Source: Impatiens glandulifera
Taxonomy: Eukaryota > Streptophyta > Magnoliopsida > Ericales > Balsaminaceae
NCBI RefSeq assembly: GCF_907164915.1
Contig: NC_061866.1
Span: 22,732,117 to 22,796,116, forward strand
Length of the DNA stretch: 64,000 bases
Reading direction: 5' to 3'
Shown here: piece after piece, positions 43,291 to 56,500 of the stretch
Layout: each line of letters begins with the position of its first letter
Numbering within the stretch: the first letter of the stretch is position 1
The notes under the pieces: generated by a model
What the model was told of the DNA's origin: nothing
Database searches by the model: none
The model's input: the letters and a program-made list of their open reading frames with translations, nothing else
Position numbers and translations under genes: made by a program

Positions 43291-46200
43291 TTATATCAAT
43301 TGATTAAGATTGGTAACACCCAAGATATTTCGAAAATGTGAAAACTTAGCTTCCTGTAGCGGTTTCGTGAAGATGTCCGCTACTTGTTGCTCGGTCGAGA
43401 CATATTCCAGCCGGATGTGTTTCTCCTGAACATGCTCCCGGATGAAATGGTGTCGGATGTCGATATGCTTTGTTCTTGAGTGCAACACCGGATTGTATGT
43501 AATCGCTATGGCGCTGGTGTTGTCACAGAAGATTGGAGATTCCTTTGCTTCTATTCCAAAGTCCCTCAGTTGATGTTGGATCCAGAGAAGTTGTGCACAG
43601 AAGCTTCTAGCCGCTATGTACTCCGCCTCTGCGGTTGAGGTTGCAACGGATGTTTGTTTCTTGCTGCTCCAAGTGACTAACCGGTCACCCAGGAACTGAC
43701 AGGTTCCACTTGTACTCTTTCTGTCGATTTTACATCCTGCGTAATCGGCATCTGAGTAGCTTATGAGATTGAAGCTTGAGTCTTTTGGATACCAAAGTCC
43801 CACTTCTTGAGTTCCCTTTAGATATTTTAGGATTCTTTTGGCCGCCGTATAATGAGACTGCTTTGGATTTGCTTGGAACCTCCCGCACACTCCAACCGCA
43901 AACAGAATATCAGGTCGACTGGCTGTTAGGTATAGCAGCGATCCGATCATTCCTCGATATGCTGTGATGTCAATGGCTTGACCATCATAATCTTTGTCCA
44001 TCTTCACGGAAGGACTCATTGGCGTAGCCGCTTCGGCACATGTATCCATCCCAAATTTCTTCAATAGTTCGGCTGTGTACTTCGGTTGGCTTATAAAGAT
44101 TCCGGCTTCAATCTGCTTAAACTGAAGTCCTAGAAAGAAACTCATTTCCCCCATCATACTCATTTGAAATCTATCAGTCATCATTTTCGAAAACTTGTCA
44201 CATAATTTTGGATCGGTTGACCCGAATATGATATCATCAACATAAATCTGAACAAGTAAAATATGTTCCTTTCTCTCAAATTTGAAAAGTGTTTTGTCTA
44301 CCGAACCTATTGTGAATTTGTGATCAGATAGAAATTGTGTTAAAGTATCATACCAAGCTCTTGGAGCTTGTTTCAAACCGTAAAGGGCTTTATTCAGCCG
44401 GTAAACGTGATTTTCATATTCTGGATTTTTAAAACCTGGAGGTTGGTTAACATACACCTCTTCATTTACTTTACCGTTTAGAAAAGCGCTCTTGACATCC
44501 ATTTGATAAACTTTAAAGTTTTTAAAAGCTGCCTATGCTAAAAATATTCTAATGGCCTCAAGTCTAGCTACAGGGGCAAATGATTCTTCAAAATCAACGC
44601 CTTCTTCCTGTTTATAGCCTTGAGCCACTAACCGGGCTTTGTTCCTCGTAACTAAACCGTCTTCATTGAGTTTATTTCTGAATACCCATCGTGTACCTAT
44701 AACCGGTTTGTTTTTCGGTCTAGGAACTAGATACTAGACTTTATTTCTCTCAAACTCGTTTAATTCCTCTTGCATTGCCAAGATCCAATCTGGATCTGAC
44801 AGCGCTTCATCCACCTTTTTCGGCTCAATTTGTGATATGAAAGCAGAGTTTCCATAGTGATCCAAATTTTGTTGCCTAATTCGGACGGGTGAGGATATGT
44901 TACCTATTACTAGCTCAAGAGGATGATTTTTGTTTCTTCTGAGGTTAATCCGAGACGTGTCTACCAAGCTTTCGGTTGGCTGATCAAGGTTAGACTGATT
45001 GGTAGGCTGAACAGAGTCAGACCGACCGATTTCTTCAGTAGAAACTGAAGCGTCAACTTTCTGCGGTAAAGCAGCTTGATCAGGCTGAATTTCAGCATCA
45101 ACCGCTTGGTCCTTGACAAAGCGTCTGTAAACCGGAACCTCGTCTTCATCATTAGAATAGATATTGAAATTTTCCATTCTGTTGTGAAGGTCGAAGGGCA
45201 ATGCAGTGTTTCGCTCAACCGATTCATCGAAATCAACGTGTGCGGTTTCTTCAACTGTTAAAGTCCTAGTATTGTATATTTTGTAGGCTTTACTCACAGC
45301 TGAATATCCCAACATTATTCCCTCATCCGATTTAGCATCAAAAGCGGTCAAGTAATTCTTGCCGTTATTGTGAACAAAGCATTTACTACCAAAAATTCGA
45401 AAATACCGTACACTTGGAATTTGATCAAAATAAATTTCAAAAGGAGTTTTCGAAAACCGTTTAGTTACTAAAGATCGATTTTGTGTATAGCAAGCGGTAT
45501 TGATAGCTTCAGCCCAGAACTTTTGAGCGATACCCGAATCGGCTATCATTGACCTTGCGGCTTCCTTGAGAGTTCGGTTTCTTCTCTCAGCCAGACCATT
45601 TTGTTGAGGAGTTCTGGCACTAGACGACTCGTGCCTAATACCGGAATCATCAAGAAAAGTAGTTAAGTTACTGTTTATAAACTCAGTTCCTCTATCACTT
45701 CTGATTTTGTTTACTCGAATAGATTTTTCATTTTGTATTCTCAAAATCAGTTTAATCAAGTTTGGAGTTGCTTGATTATTAGAAGCTAGAAAAGTAACCC
45801 AAGTAAATTTGGAGTAATCATCAATAACTACCATAGTATAATGCATGCCTCCTAAACTAGTTACTTTAACCGGACCAAACAGATCCATATGCAAGAGTTC
45901 TAAACATCTTTCAGATTGATAATTTCCTTTATTTTTGAAAGATAATTTCACTTGTTTGCCCATTTGACATGCATCACATACTTTATCTTTTGAGAACTTA
46001 ACTTTTGGAAAACCGTGAACTAGTTCCTTGGAACAGATAAAGTTAATAGTTTTGAAATTCAAGTGATTCAACCGTTTATGCCAAAGCCAGTTTGGATCAT
46101 TTCCGGCTATCATACACACAGGTTTTTCGAAATCAGTTTTCCAATCAACTTTGTAAATGTTTCCTATCCGGTTACCGGTTAGAAGAACATCGTTGTTTTG

Positions 46201-46554
46201 GTTTTTAACTAAGCATGAGTTTTTATGAAATTCAACTTTGTATCCCACATCACACATTTGGCTTATGCTTAATAAGTTAAAGCTTAGTTTTTCTACCAAT
46301 AATACATTATTTATGGATAATTCACCATGGACAATCTTACCCTTGCCCACGGTTTTACCTTTTGAGTTATCCCCGAATGTGATGACTGCTCCGGTTTCGT
46401 ATTTGATGTCTGTAAGTAGTTCCTTGTTTCCGGTCATATGCCTTGAGCATCCACTGTCCAAGTACCATTCTGAATTCTTTAGCCGGTTGCTCCTCCTGAC
46501 CTGTAACAAACAATTATTTACACCCTTTTGGTACCCACATTTAGTTGGGTCCAT
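43291..46554 (-). pseudogene. pol: RE5 pol: protease, integrase, RT, RNase H (two stops)
   Basis: The whole pol lies in one frame. The protease is WYLDSGCSRHMTG near residue 33. Integrase zinc residues appear in WHKRLNHLNF and CDACQMGKQ. The integrase core carries HMDLFGPV, RSDRGTEF and GLAERRNRTLKEA. The RT core has [11 protein letters not shown] and YVDDIIFG. RNase H has [17 protein letters not shown], and the end is NILGVTNLNQLI. Only two stops occur: TAG at 44734-44736 (Trp of KVWYLV) and TAG near 44533 (Tyr in RE1). The first ATG (46552-46554) overlaps the gag end by 14 nt in the +1 frame. The LDSGCSRHMTG protease is typical of the SIRE/Maximus lineage. Confidence 0.93.
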
Positions 46555-48402
46555 GGTTGATTAGTCCCTTTGGGATCCAGACTTGAATGAGTCGGATCAC
46601 TTTCCCGGTTATTGTTTTAATAATATTTGGCTTAAATTCTTGGCTGTTGCTCAAGAATGCCTTATGTGGTGATGGGCTTCTTTGATGTCGGTTTTTATTA
46701 GTTTTACTTGGTTTCCGGTTGACTTTCTTTCTTTCAGGATGAAGCCATTTTTCATATTCGTTAGGACCTACATACTTAAGCGTTTCTTCCGGTTTTAAGA
46801 CATTTTCGGTTTGTGAACTTTTGACAAATTTTATAAATGGAAGATTGTTTTTCGTGAGTTTCATCCCGTTGGATTGTTTTGTTTCATTTTGTTTATTTGG
46901 TTCATAACCGATACCATATCTACACTTCGGGTGTCTTTTGTAGTTACACATTTGTTTCACTGCTTGACGTGATCTCTCCCACGCAGCTGTGACGTACATT
47001 GCTCGTTCATCGGTTTCGGTTACCGGTTGAACTGTCTTCTCATTATCGGAGAATAGTTCATCCGGTTCATACGTTTCGATTTCACATGTTTTATATACAT
47101 AATCTGTTTGTTCGGTTTTAGGTTCTACAGGAGTTGGTATGTAAGCAGATATGTTTCTGAACTCAGCAACCATTTGGTTGAGTGCAGAAACCAGATCTTC
47201 TTTGGTAAACTCATCAGAGGAAAAGTCAAATACCTCTTCGTCGTTTGCCATGAAGCAGGTCACTTTCTCTTCACCATCTTCATTAACGGAGTATGCCCAC
47301 TCGCTTCCACCATCAGATGCAATGAGCGCCTTTTGAATCTCCTTTCCTTCATTAGCATGTTGATCATCGTTTCTTCGGTAGTCATTTCGTTGGTTGTTGT
47401 TGTTTCCCCGATAGTTGTTCCCTTGGTAGTTGTTTCCCTGATACCGGTTGCTTTGATAGTTATTCCCTTGATAATTGTTTCCTTGATAGTTTCGTTCCGG
47501 TTTTCTATCGTCTCTTCTTGGTTTTCTACACCCTGACCTGAAATGTCCAAAACCATCACAGTTATAACATCTCTTGTTTGATTTATCTACATAATTATAA
47601 TTAAAATCATTATTAGATGGTGGCTGGCTTTCTTCATGAATTTCCCGAATTTCTGAGCTAGCATTGCCATCACATCGTCGGTAATTTGATCGGTGTTTTT
47701 GACTGGAGCCGGTGCGGTTGATACTTGAGCCGCCGGTTCCACCGATGTAACCAAAGCTCTAGTTGCGGTTGATGTGGATGCTTCATCTTCGATTCGAGAC
47801 TTGATCTCGAACTCGTAGGCTTTCAAGTCCTCGAACACATCATGCAACTTCATCTGCCCAAGGGTGCTTGACTCCCTCATCACCATGGTCTTGATATCCC
47901 ACGTGCTTGGCAAGGATCTTAGAGCTTTGATGATCACTTCTCGGTTGTCATACTTCTTTCCGAGTGTTTGAAGCTCGTTGACTACACTGGTGAACCGGTT
48001 GCTGAATTCCTTCATATTTTCTCCCGGTTTCATCCGTATATTTTCATATTTTTGTGTAGCCACCAAGATTTTGTTCTCCTTGGTTCTTTCGTTTCCCTCG
48101 TGGATCTGAATAATCGTTTCCCAGGCTTCCTTTGCATTTTCACACTCTAATATTTTGTTCAAAGTGTTATTATCTATAGCCTTATAGATATGCCTCATGC
48201 AATGGTTGTCCAGGTTACTCCGTCTTCGATCTTCACTCGTCCATTGGTTTTCCTCCTTGTTGATCTTGATCGGTCCCTCTTTCAGGACTCGGCTCATCTC
48301 ATCATCTAACGTGATCAGATGTAGATACATCTGTTTCTTCCAACTGCTAAACGCTTCGCTGTTTAGCATTGGCGGCTTGTCGCTGTGGGTCATGCTTCCC
48401 AT
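46541..48402 (-). pseudogene. gag: RE5 gag (one frameshift)
   Basis: The ATG at 48400-48402 (MGSMTHSDKPPML) follows the primer site. An open frame continues into the LTR but is not credible. The capsid region shows NLDNHCMRHIYKAI, EGNERTKENKI, LRSLPSTWDIKTMVM and DVFEDLKAYEFEI. Near 47630 one T is missing relative to RE3, which shifts the frame just before the knuckle CYNCDGFGHFRSGC. A QGNNYQ-like repeat region (about 47370-47500) follows. Then comes MANDEEVFDFSSDEF and a basic tail ending at TAA 46541, directly after GGA CCC AAC. The N/Y/Q-rich stretch is longer than in RE2 and RE3. Confidence 0.9.
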
Positions 48403-48433
48403 CTTCTTCGGTTGCTTGAGTGCTAAGAACCTC

Positions 48434-48445
48434 GCTCTGATACCA
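48434..48445 (-). other. RE5 primer binding site
   Basis: TGGTATCAGAGC on the minus strand, two bases (AG) inside the 5' LTR and complementary to the 3' end of initiator tRNA-Met. Confidence 0.9.
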
Positions 48446-48447
48446 CT

Positions 48448-49779
48448 TGTTAGGATCGGGGACGCCCTTGGAGGACCGGGGTGTTTCCGGTTTTGGGAAG
48501 GGTGACCGCTTACAACACACACACCACTTTGGTGATAGTCCGGTTAGAGACTATAACCGTTCTCAACACTGCACAAACTGTCACAGACTCTTGAACCGGG
48601 TTCAAGGGCGGAAATGTCTGTTTCAGGTTGAAGCAACGAATGCGACTTTAGATGATGTTTAAGAAGGAGTCGGTTTAATGGAGGTGAGTGACCGGTTTTA
48701 GGAGTATGATTAGTTTGAGGTTAGGCTAAGTAATAAAAGCAAATAAAAGAACACGAGACAAGGATTTGTTTATGGATGTTCGGAGCAAACCCTCCTACGT
48801 CACCCCTTCTTCTCAGGTTATGAGAAGGATCTCCACTAACTCTTTAGAGTTACAACAATACTGCCGGTCGAGCCCAACTTCGCTACTCGCCGGTTACACC
48901 AAACTCACACTTTGATGTAATACAACAACACAACACAACGTCACACAAAGAGCTTCCGGTTTTAGATACACCGGTTTTACAGTATATAGGACTTTATCTC
49001 TAGAATTTAATGCTTTTACAACTTTCAATTACTTCTGAACTTCTTCGAACTGCTTGTATATGTTAAATGAAGACGTTTCGACTTCCTTTTATAGCTGAAA
49101 GTAGCCAACGGTTACTTTCTTCTCTCTCCTGCGGATTGGTCGATCGTCATCACGCCTGTTGCAGAAAAGGTTGCTTGCATGCTTCACTTTCCTCAACACC
49201 TGGCATTCATGCAGGCAGCTCTGAGCAAAAGATGACGTAGCCGGTTTTCAGATTTGGACACGTGTTGAACATGCACTTCCGGTTGTCAATTTCAGATCAA
49301 TAAAGCATCATTGCTTTCCTCGCATGCTTCCGATCGGATCCGATCTTCTTTTATTCTTTCAAGACACGTTTCTTCCGTCATGGTACGTCACTCTTGAAGT
49401 TTGAATCTTCTGACTTTTGTTCTGAACCTTCCGGTTTTTGTGTCTTGTGCAGTATGATCCGGTTGGAATGAAAGTTTCTGTCTTGGCTAACCGGTTGCTT
49501 GAGAAGGTGAAAACCGGTTCCTCTGATCTTTAACTTGATCACTTGAAACTAGTTTCTTTGAATTGTAGTATCAGCCGGTTTTACAACGCCAACCTGTTCA
49601 TACGGTTTTAGAAGTACCTGCACATGAAGATTAACTTCTGTTTAGTTCGTCTGGCCGGTTCCAAAATTAATCTACTTAATTTTTCTATCAATTTCTCCCT
49701 TTTTGATTATTTAGAATAAATATTCAAAAATTGTAATGTATGGCCGGTTCCAAAATTAATCTACTTAATTTTTCTATCA
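48448..49779 (-). repeat. RE5 5' LTR
   Basis: 1332 bp. The promoter TATA (CTATAAAAGG on the minus strand) is at 49085-49094, and the conserved hairpin/TGACGT block is at about 48774-48840. The end TATCA is followed at once by the target duplication tactg (49780-49784). Confidence 0.95.
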
Positions 49780-52400
49780 TACTGAAATTAAAGTATACAT
49801 AAATTAAGGTATACAAATTCAAGATAAGGTAAAGGTATAAATTTTTGTATACCAAAATTTTCGGTAAGGTGTAAGGTATGGATAAAAAATTAAGGTATAA
49901 CATACCGATTGATCCGTAGAATTGTATCAATATATTAAATATATAACTGTGACATACAAGTTTCATGGTAATAAAATTTTTATTTTAATTCTTTTTTAAT
50001 AGAGTTAGTAATATATATTTTTTTACTAACATAATTATTATATATATTAACAATATTATAACACTATTATTAAGATTAGATATTGTGATAATACTATTAT
50101 TATTATTATTATTATAAGATATTATTGATTAACATTACTACTTTAAATAAATACATCAAAATTTTATGTAAATTAAAATACCCTATAGAGATTATAAATA
50201 AAGAAGTTATTTCAACATCTTTTTCACATTCTCAAATCTTTTATAACTCCTCCGTCATATTATTAACATTTTTTATTTCTTTCTTTTATTTCTTTCTTTT
50301 GTTCATCTAACCTCTCGCTAGCTACTATTATATTAATTTTTCAGTTCGGTTGAGTTATCTTCTTACATAAAATCAACATCACATATTCCCCGCTGACACA
50401 TCTGATGAGTCCTCAAATATCCAACTTATTTCTGTCAAATATTTTATCTCCGTTTCATTAATGGACACTAATAAGAACAATCATTTTTTATCAAGCATCA
50501 ATAGTCTAAAATTTCACATATAAGATGAATACGACAAATAAATCTAAGTATATCAAGGTTTGCAGTATGTTAAAACTATCAATATCATTGCATATATTTA
50601 TGATTACTTATATAGTCTTATTACTAGTTGGTAATATTTTGTTATCAATGCATATATTTATGATTACTTATATAGTCTTATTACTAGTTGGTAATATTTT
50701 GTTATCTTTGTGTTTGATATAAGTAACATACTTTTTCAACTTTAACAAGTTTGAATGTATAAACATCTAACACACTTATACCTTAATCTAACTAATTTGT
50801 GAGATCAGTATATAAACCATCATACACATATAACTTTTTATTAATACATTTCGTATTATAAATTTCAATAACTTATACTTTCTCATTGTCATCTTTGTTC
50901 GTTTTAAGTGCGAAGTTTTTACTGTCTTTAGTTTTTTAATAATAACATTATTGTTAGTTTGTGTTTTATTTTTTAACTTTACTCATATAAATTTAAATAT
51001 GACTCCTAAGTATTAATAATTGGTATTTCACTCAACGAGGACGTTTTGATTGAAGACCAATATGTGTTTCTTGGGATGGAAAGCTCGAGACTTGTATTGT
51101 AGATCACTTATATGCAACAAACACATCGGTTGACACTACAAGTATTGGAGTTTGAGAGAGTAATTGAGGAGGTAATTAGAGTCTCACATAACTTATGTGA
51201 CATAAGGCATGATATGTCGGTTGATGCGTTGTTAAAGAATGGCTATTTTTATTTACAAGAATTTTTATTTACAAGAAATTTAATTTCATGATATTGTGTT
51301 ATATCATTTACAATATTTTTCTTAGTTTAGAAGTACATGTTTCATTTATTAATGTTTTGTATGAATCCTCTATGTTTTCATTGCAAACATGGCAAATATA
51401 GTAGTTTCTCTAACTATTATAAGATTAATCTTAAATAATTATTATTATGAATTCAAAGAAAAATTAAATTTTCAATTATATACACATGTTAATTAGGAGC
51501 TTGTATTTATGAAATATTGAACGTAAAAATTACATAATATTTTGTTTGTTCAAATCAAGAAATGTAAAAACAACTCGATAAGAGATTCCACAATTCTACA
51601 CTTACCTATAGCTTGGATTGGCAAAATTTGGTTGTTGATGACCATGTGAATTAATTAAATTGTGATATTATAATATAATTAACGTTAAAAGTTAAATGAT
51701 TATTAGTATAAAGTGGTAAAAATATTATCAAATTCGATTGAGTCTAACTCATAGTGATCCTTTATCAATGAATGACTAAGGTTATCAAATCATTGAACGT
51801 GGAGCAATTTACCTTTATTATTTCAAACTAATCACTCTTTTGAATTTGGAAACTCTTTCTAAATGTTAATTTGAATGTGTTTATAAAATATTATTTAAGA
51901 GATGATTTTTTCAATTATATTCTTAAAAATAAGGAAATAAATTGAAAAAAAATATTAAAAATGGTGTAATATATCTGTTATAATTATTATAATTTAATTC
52001 CTCAAATGAATAATACTTCAAATTACACATAAAGAAATTCTAGATGAACAATATAAGGTGAAAGTTCCATAATGAAAGACATGAAAATAATTTTTTAAAA
52101 CTTATTCTATTATATAGCTACCTCCTATTAAACCCCCAAATAATCTTTGATTTCAAGATATTAATAGAAGCCTCTAATATAATCATATTATATTAGTTGT
52201 CATGTATTGTGTTTACATATATTCTTAAAATATTTGCATGTTTTTCTTGTGTATTATAAGATAATTAATGAATCACGTTTTTTCATTATTAATATTTCGA
52301 TTTATTAGATGTTATTTATTTTCTTTTTCTTTGAGTAAACAAGATATTTAAATTAATTTTTGAATTAAAATTATATGAAATATTTCTCCATTCATAAGAG
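49780..52400. repeat. AT-rich large repeat, copy 2, third piece
   Basis: It continues the copy interrupted by RE5 and aligns with 29060-31620. A GGTATAC-rich block lies at 49785-49910. There is no gene. The short frames here are AT-rich chance frames. Confidence 0.65.
50585..50706. repeat. 60-bp tandem duplication
   Basis: Two nearly perfect 60-bp units (period 60) contain TATTTATGATTACTTATATA. They are absent as a pair from the matching place in copy 1 (near 30080), so the duplication is local and late. Confidence 0.9.
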
Positions 52401-53015
52401 ATATTGTTGAAAATATATATGCAAAAAGTATGTGTGTATAACTTTTCAAGACTATTGAGCATTTTTAATAAATATTTCAAACAATATTTTATAGTACAAT
52501 ACAGGCACAAACTTCTCTCCATTACCAAGTCTACTATAGTTGTGATGCTTAGGAGGCTTTTATGTGAAACAAAAACTTTATCATTCTTCTAGGATACTTT
52601 GTTAAGGTCGCATGTTGGAGACCACATCATGAACGCCTATAAAGATCACATGGCATCCTGGTGTACGAAATGGCGGACTTAGTTGTATGAAATTAAGAGA
52701 AAGAGTAATGAATGGAAATGACAAAGAATGAGGTGGAAGAGACGGAAAATTGTACCAAAATGCTCATCGGAGAAGAACCTACAACAACTTAGAAGAGGAT
52801 GTAGGGTATTACCATGGTCAGTCGGTAGACAACATTGTTCACTCATGTGCCTCTCAAATGCCATTATTTAATCAAAAGTGGGGGTCAAGTGCCAAATAAC
52901 CCAAACTTGGATTTCCCTGGTGGATATTCTGCTCCCTCACCCTAATCTTGCTCATAATGCATACAACCGTTTTTTGGAATACATCTTTCGAGAAACTGAG
53001 AATACTATAGTGGAG
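52401..53015. other. Unassigned sequence left of RE6
   Basis: It is less AT-rich than the preceding repeat. No convincing gene is seen. Short frames (for example 52878-53207, which runs into the RE6 LTR) have no recognisable domain. It continues at 58218 after RE6. Confidence 0.5.
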
Positions 53016-53020
53016 GGAAC

Positions 53021-53579
53021 TGTTGGGTTTTGCAATAGCAAAACTACAGATCTTCTTAAAAATCAAACCTATAATAAATCTGTTTCCAAATTGTCTATGA
53101 CGATAAACAGATTAAGAAGAACTGAAATAGTACAAAGCAATAACAACGCAATATACGTGGTTCGGTCAAAATCGACCTACGTCCACGGGAGAGATAAGTT
53201 TCACTAAATCAAAGAAATGTCAATAGTAGAAATATACATGCCCTGCTCTCAAATATAAAAGTGATTACACTAGGAATGATTGAAATCCTCCACAATCAAA
53301 AGCTCCCACAACCTCTCTCTCTGGATCAGCTAAAGAATAAGAAGGAATTAGAAAAAACCCTAGATCTGTTCACTTTATCTCAACCTTACTGTGTTATGAG
53401 AAAAATACCCAATGACAAAGAACACCTCAACAATGACAAAGAACACCTCAACAATGAATCTCAACCTTACTGTGTTATTAGAAAAGTATTTATACTCTAA
53501 CTCGTTTTCATAATAAAAAACCCTGACCCGTTTACCCGGAATTTAAAACCCGCCCGCAATGACAAAGAACACCTCAACA
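53021..53579 (-). repeat. RE6 3' LTR with internal duplication of its own end
   Basis: 559 bp. The terminal motif ACAAAGAACACCTCAAC recurs twice in tandem inside the LTR (about 53410-53455), next to a second copy of CAACCTTACTGTGTTAT. The 5' LTR lacks this. Confidence 0.9.
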
Positions 53580-53593
53580 ATTCTCCCCCTTCC
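53580..53593 (-). other. RE6 polypurine tract
   Basis: GGAAGGGGGAGAAT on the minus strand, directly before the LTR start TGTTGAGG. Confidence 0.85.
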
Positions 53594-56500
53594 GAGCCAT
53601 GGGAGAATGTTGATATAAACATTCATCATCATGACGCTCCTGCCAGAACCATTTCGACTTTGGCACAACATATATCATGCTTGCCTCTTGGAAAACCCTT
53701 TGTCATCATATCTGTCCCGTTCTCATCTCTATGCACTTTCTCTAAGTATAACTCCTTCTTATTGAGCACTTCACGGATCCAATGGTATTTGATGTTTTTG
53801 AATGTAAATAGAAACGTGTATTCTTGTTCACATGTATAGCACTTTGTGAGTCACTAAACACCACAAACCTGTCTTGTGTAATGCCTATTTATTTCAATAA
53901 TTCTTTCATCCATCTCATTTCTTTACAACATTTAGTAATGGAAATATATTCAGCTTCTATAGTATACAAAGCAACACATTTCTGTAGACGAGACTGCCAT
54001 TATACAACTCCACTTCCAAAGGTAAACAAATACCCTCAAGTTGATCTCATTGTGTCAATATCACCACTCATATTTAAATCAGAAAACCCTTCAACATGTG
54101 GCTTTCCAGTACCATAACACAAAGCGTATTTGGAGGTCCCTCTAAGATATCGCATTAACCACTTAACCGCTTCTTAGTGTGTTTTACTAGGATTTGAAAG
54201 GAAACGACTAATTACTCCAACCGCATGAGTTATATCTAGTATTGTACAGACCATCGCATACATCAGACTGCCTATTGATGAAGCATATGGAACACTGCAC
54301 ATTTCTTGTCTTTCCTCTTCATCCTTGGGAGACATTGTCTTGTTTATTTTCAAGTGTGTAGCCATTGACAAGCAACTATTTTTGCCTTGTCCATATAGAA
54401 TTGTTTTAGAATCTTCTCAATATGTCTCTCTTGAGATAGCCATAGTCTTTTCTTCACCCGATCACGAATGACCTGCATTCCAAGAATTTGTCTTGCTTGA
54501 CCCAAGTCTTTCATCTCAAAACACTTAGCCAAATCTTTTTTTAACTTGGCAATCTTGAGCTTGTCTCTCCCTACAATCAGCATGTCATCAACATATAGTA
54601 GAAGTATAATAAAATCAATAGAAGTAAACTTTTGTACAAAGACACATTGATTTGTAGATGTCTTCTTGTACCTATGGATGGTCATGAACAACTCAAACTT
54701 AAGATACCACTGCCTTGGTACTTACTTCAAACCGTACAAACTTTTGACAAGTTTGCACACCTTGCTTTCCTTACCTTTCTTATAGTAACCCTCAGGTTTC
54801 TCCATATAAATATCTTCATCCAAATCTCCTCAGAGAAATGCAGTCTTGACATCATATTGTTCAACCTCAAGATCCATACAAGCAGTTAGACCTAACACCA
54901 CCCGGATAGAAGTCATCTTCACTACCGGAGAAAATCTCATCATAATCGATTCCATGTCTTTGACCAAAACCTTTGACAACCAGTCTAACCTTGTATCTTG
55001 TCTTTCTATCATCACCTTCTTGCTTGATCTTGTACACCCATTTATTTTGTAACACTTTTCTATTCTTTGGTCTTTCAACTAGTTCATATGTACCATTTTT
55101 CAGAAATGAGTTAATCTCTTCATCTATGGCAGTTAGTCATTCTTCCTTATGAGCATCCTCAAGAGTCTCCTTATAGCATATAGGCTCCCCACAATCAGTT
55201 AGAAGAACATACTCTGTAGTAGGGTATTTAGAACATGATCTTTTATCCTTAGTAGACCTCCTAAGTACCTCTGTTTATTGATTCTGTTGATTTTCATCTT
55301 ATTGAACTTCAAAATCAGCCTCAATATTATCACCAAGATTAGTTTTAGTATCAATATTATTTTCATGGCCTACAGCTTGACCCTGAGGAACATCATCATC
55401 ACTATAGAAGTTTGAAGCTACATGTGACATTGTCTTCACAATATCATGAGACAGCTCAAGACCAAAAGGTCACGTATGTATGCATCAAGCTTTTCACCAT
55501 CTTCAAAATTCTCAATAGTCTGATCTTAAAGAAATACCACATCTTGGCTTCTCAAAACCTTCTTTTCAACTGGGTCATAACACTTGTATCCCCACTTTTC
55601 ATCACCATAACCCAAAAATATGCATTGCCTGGTTTTTGCATCTAGCTTAGACCTCTCATCTTTTAGAACATGCACAAAAGCTATGCAACCAAAAACACGT
55701 AAATAGTCGTAATTAACATCTTTAACCGACCAAACGCTTTCTACACACTTATTATTCAATGGATTGGAGGGAGAACAATATATCACATACATTGTAGTGC
55801 TCATGGGCCCAGAAATGCTTAGCCAACTTGGCATGGGAGAGCATACTCCTCATCCGTTCAACATTGTTTTGTTCATTCTCTCTGCCACACTATTTTGTTG
55901 TGGAGTCTTGGGCACAGTCTGTTCATGTTGAATATCCTACTCTTTTCAATAATTATGAAATGAGCCTATGTACTCTCCCCCATTATATGATCGCACCCTC
56001 ATCAGTTTTCTTCATGTCTCTCTTTCAACCAGATTTTGAAAGACCTTAAATATTACTGTAACCTCATCCTTGGACTTTATAGAATATGCCCAAACCTTCC
56101 TAGATACATCGTCTATGAAGGTTACAAAATAAGAAGCATCACTTGTTTATTTAATCTTCATAGTACCATAAACATCTGTATGGACGAGTTAAAGGACATT
56201 CTTTTCAGTTCCACTTTCGATTTATTGAAGGAGATTCTGTTCTGCTTACCCTTCAATCAATACTCACAATTTTCAAGATGAGAATCCTTGAGATTCGGTA
56301 ATTCATTCCTCTTAATCAAAACATTCAGCCCTTTTTCACTAATGTGACCTAGTCTCTTGTGCCACAACTCAAAAGATGACACCATCACGACAGAAAATAC
56401 TGCATCATAGACAATTTTTAAATTTGTCTTGTACAAGGAACAATATTTCTTACCTCGTGCAACAACCAATGACCCCTTGCTTAGCTTCCATGCTCCACCA

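Larger units (their letters stand above)
35700..49779 (-). mobile_element. RE5: complete 14.08 kb SIRE-like element with three extra genes
   Basis: The LTRs (1333 and 1332 bp) show about 20 substitutions by eye (roughly 1.5%), so insertion is fairly recent. Target duplication tactg is present at 35695-35699 and 49780-49784. On the minus strand the order is 5' LTR, PBS, gag, pol, ORF A, ORF B, ORF C, polypurine tract and 3' LTR. It is long for a copia element because of about 5.3 kb of extra genes after pol. All protein genes carry stops or frameshifts, so mobilisation must have relied on proteins from another copy. Confidence 0.95.

Noticed and set aside
48403..48522. Upstream extension of RE5 gag into the LTR
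   Set aside because: It crosses the primer site and LTR and is not conserved. The ATG at 48402 matches where the other gag genes start.
49724..52592. Short frames of 60-80 codons in the AT-rich region
   Set aside because: Hydrophobic, AT-driven composition, no conservation with copy 1 of the repeat, and no start context.
52878..53207. A 109-codon plus-strand frame reading into the RE6 LTR
   Set aside because: It crosses the exact insertion boundary at 53021, so it is an accidental joint frame.
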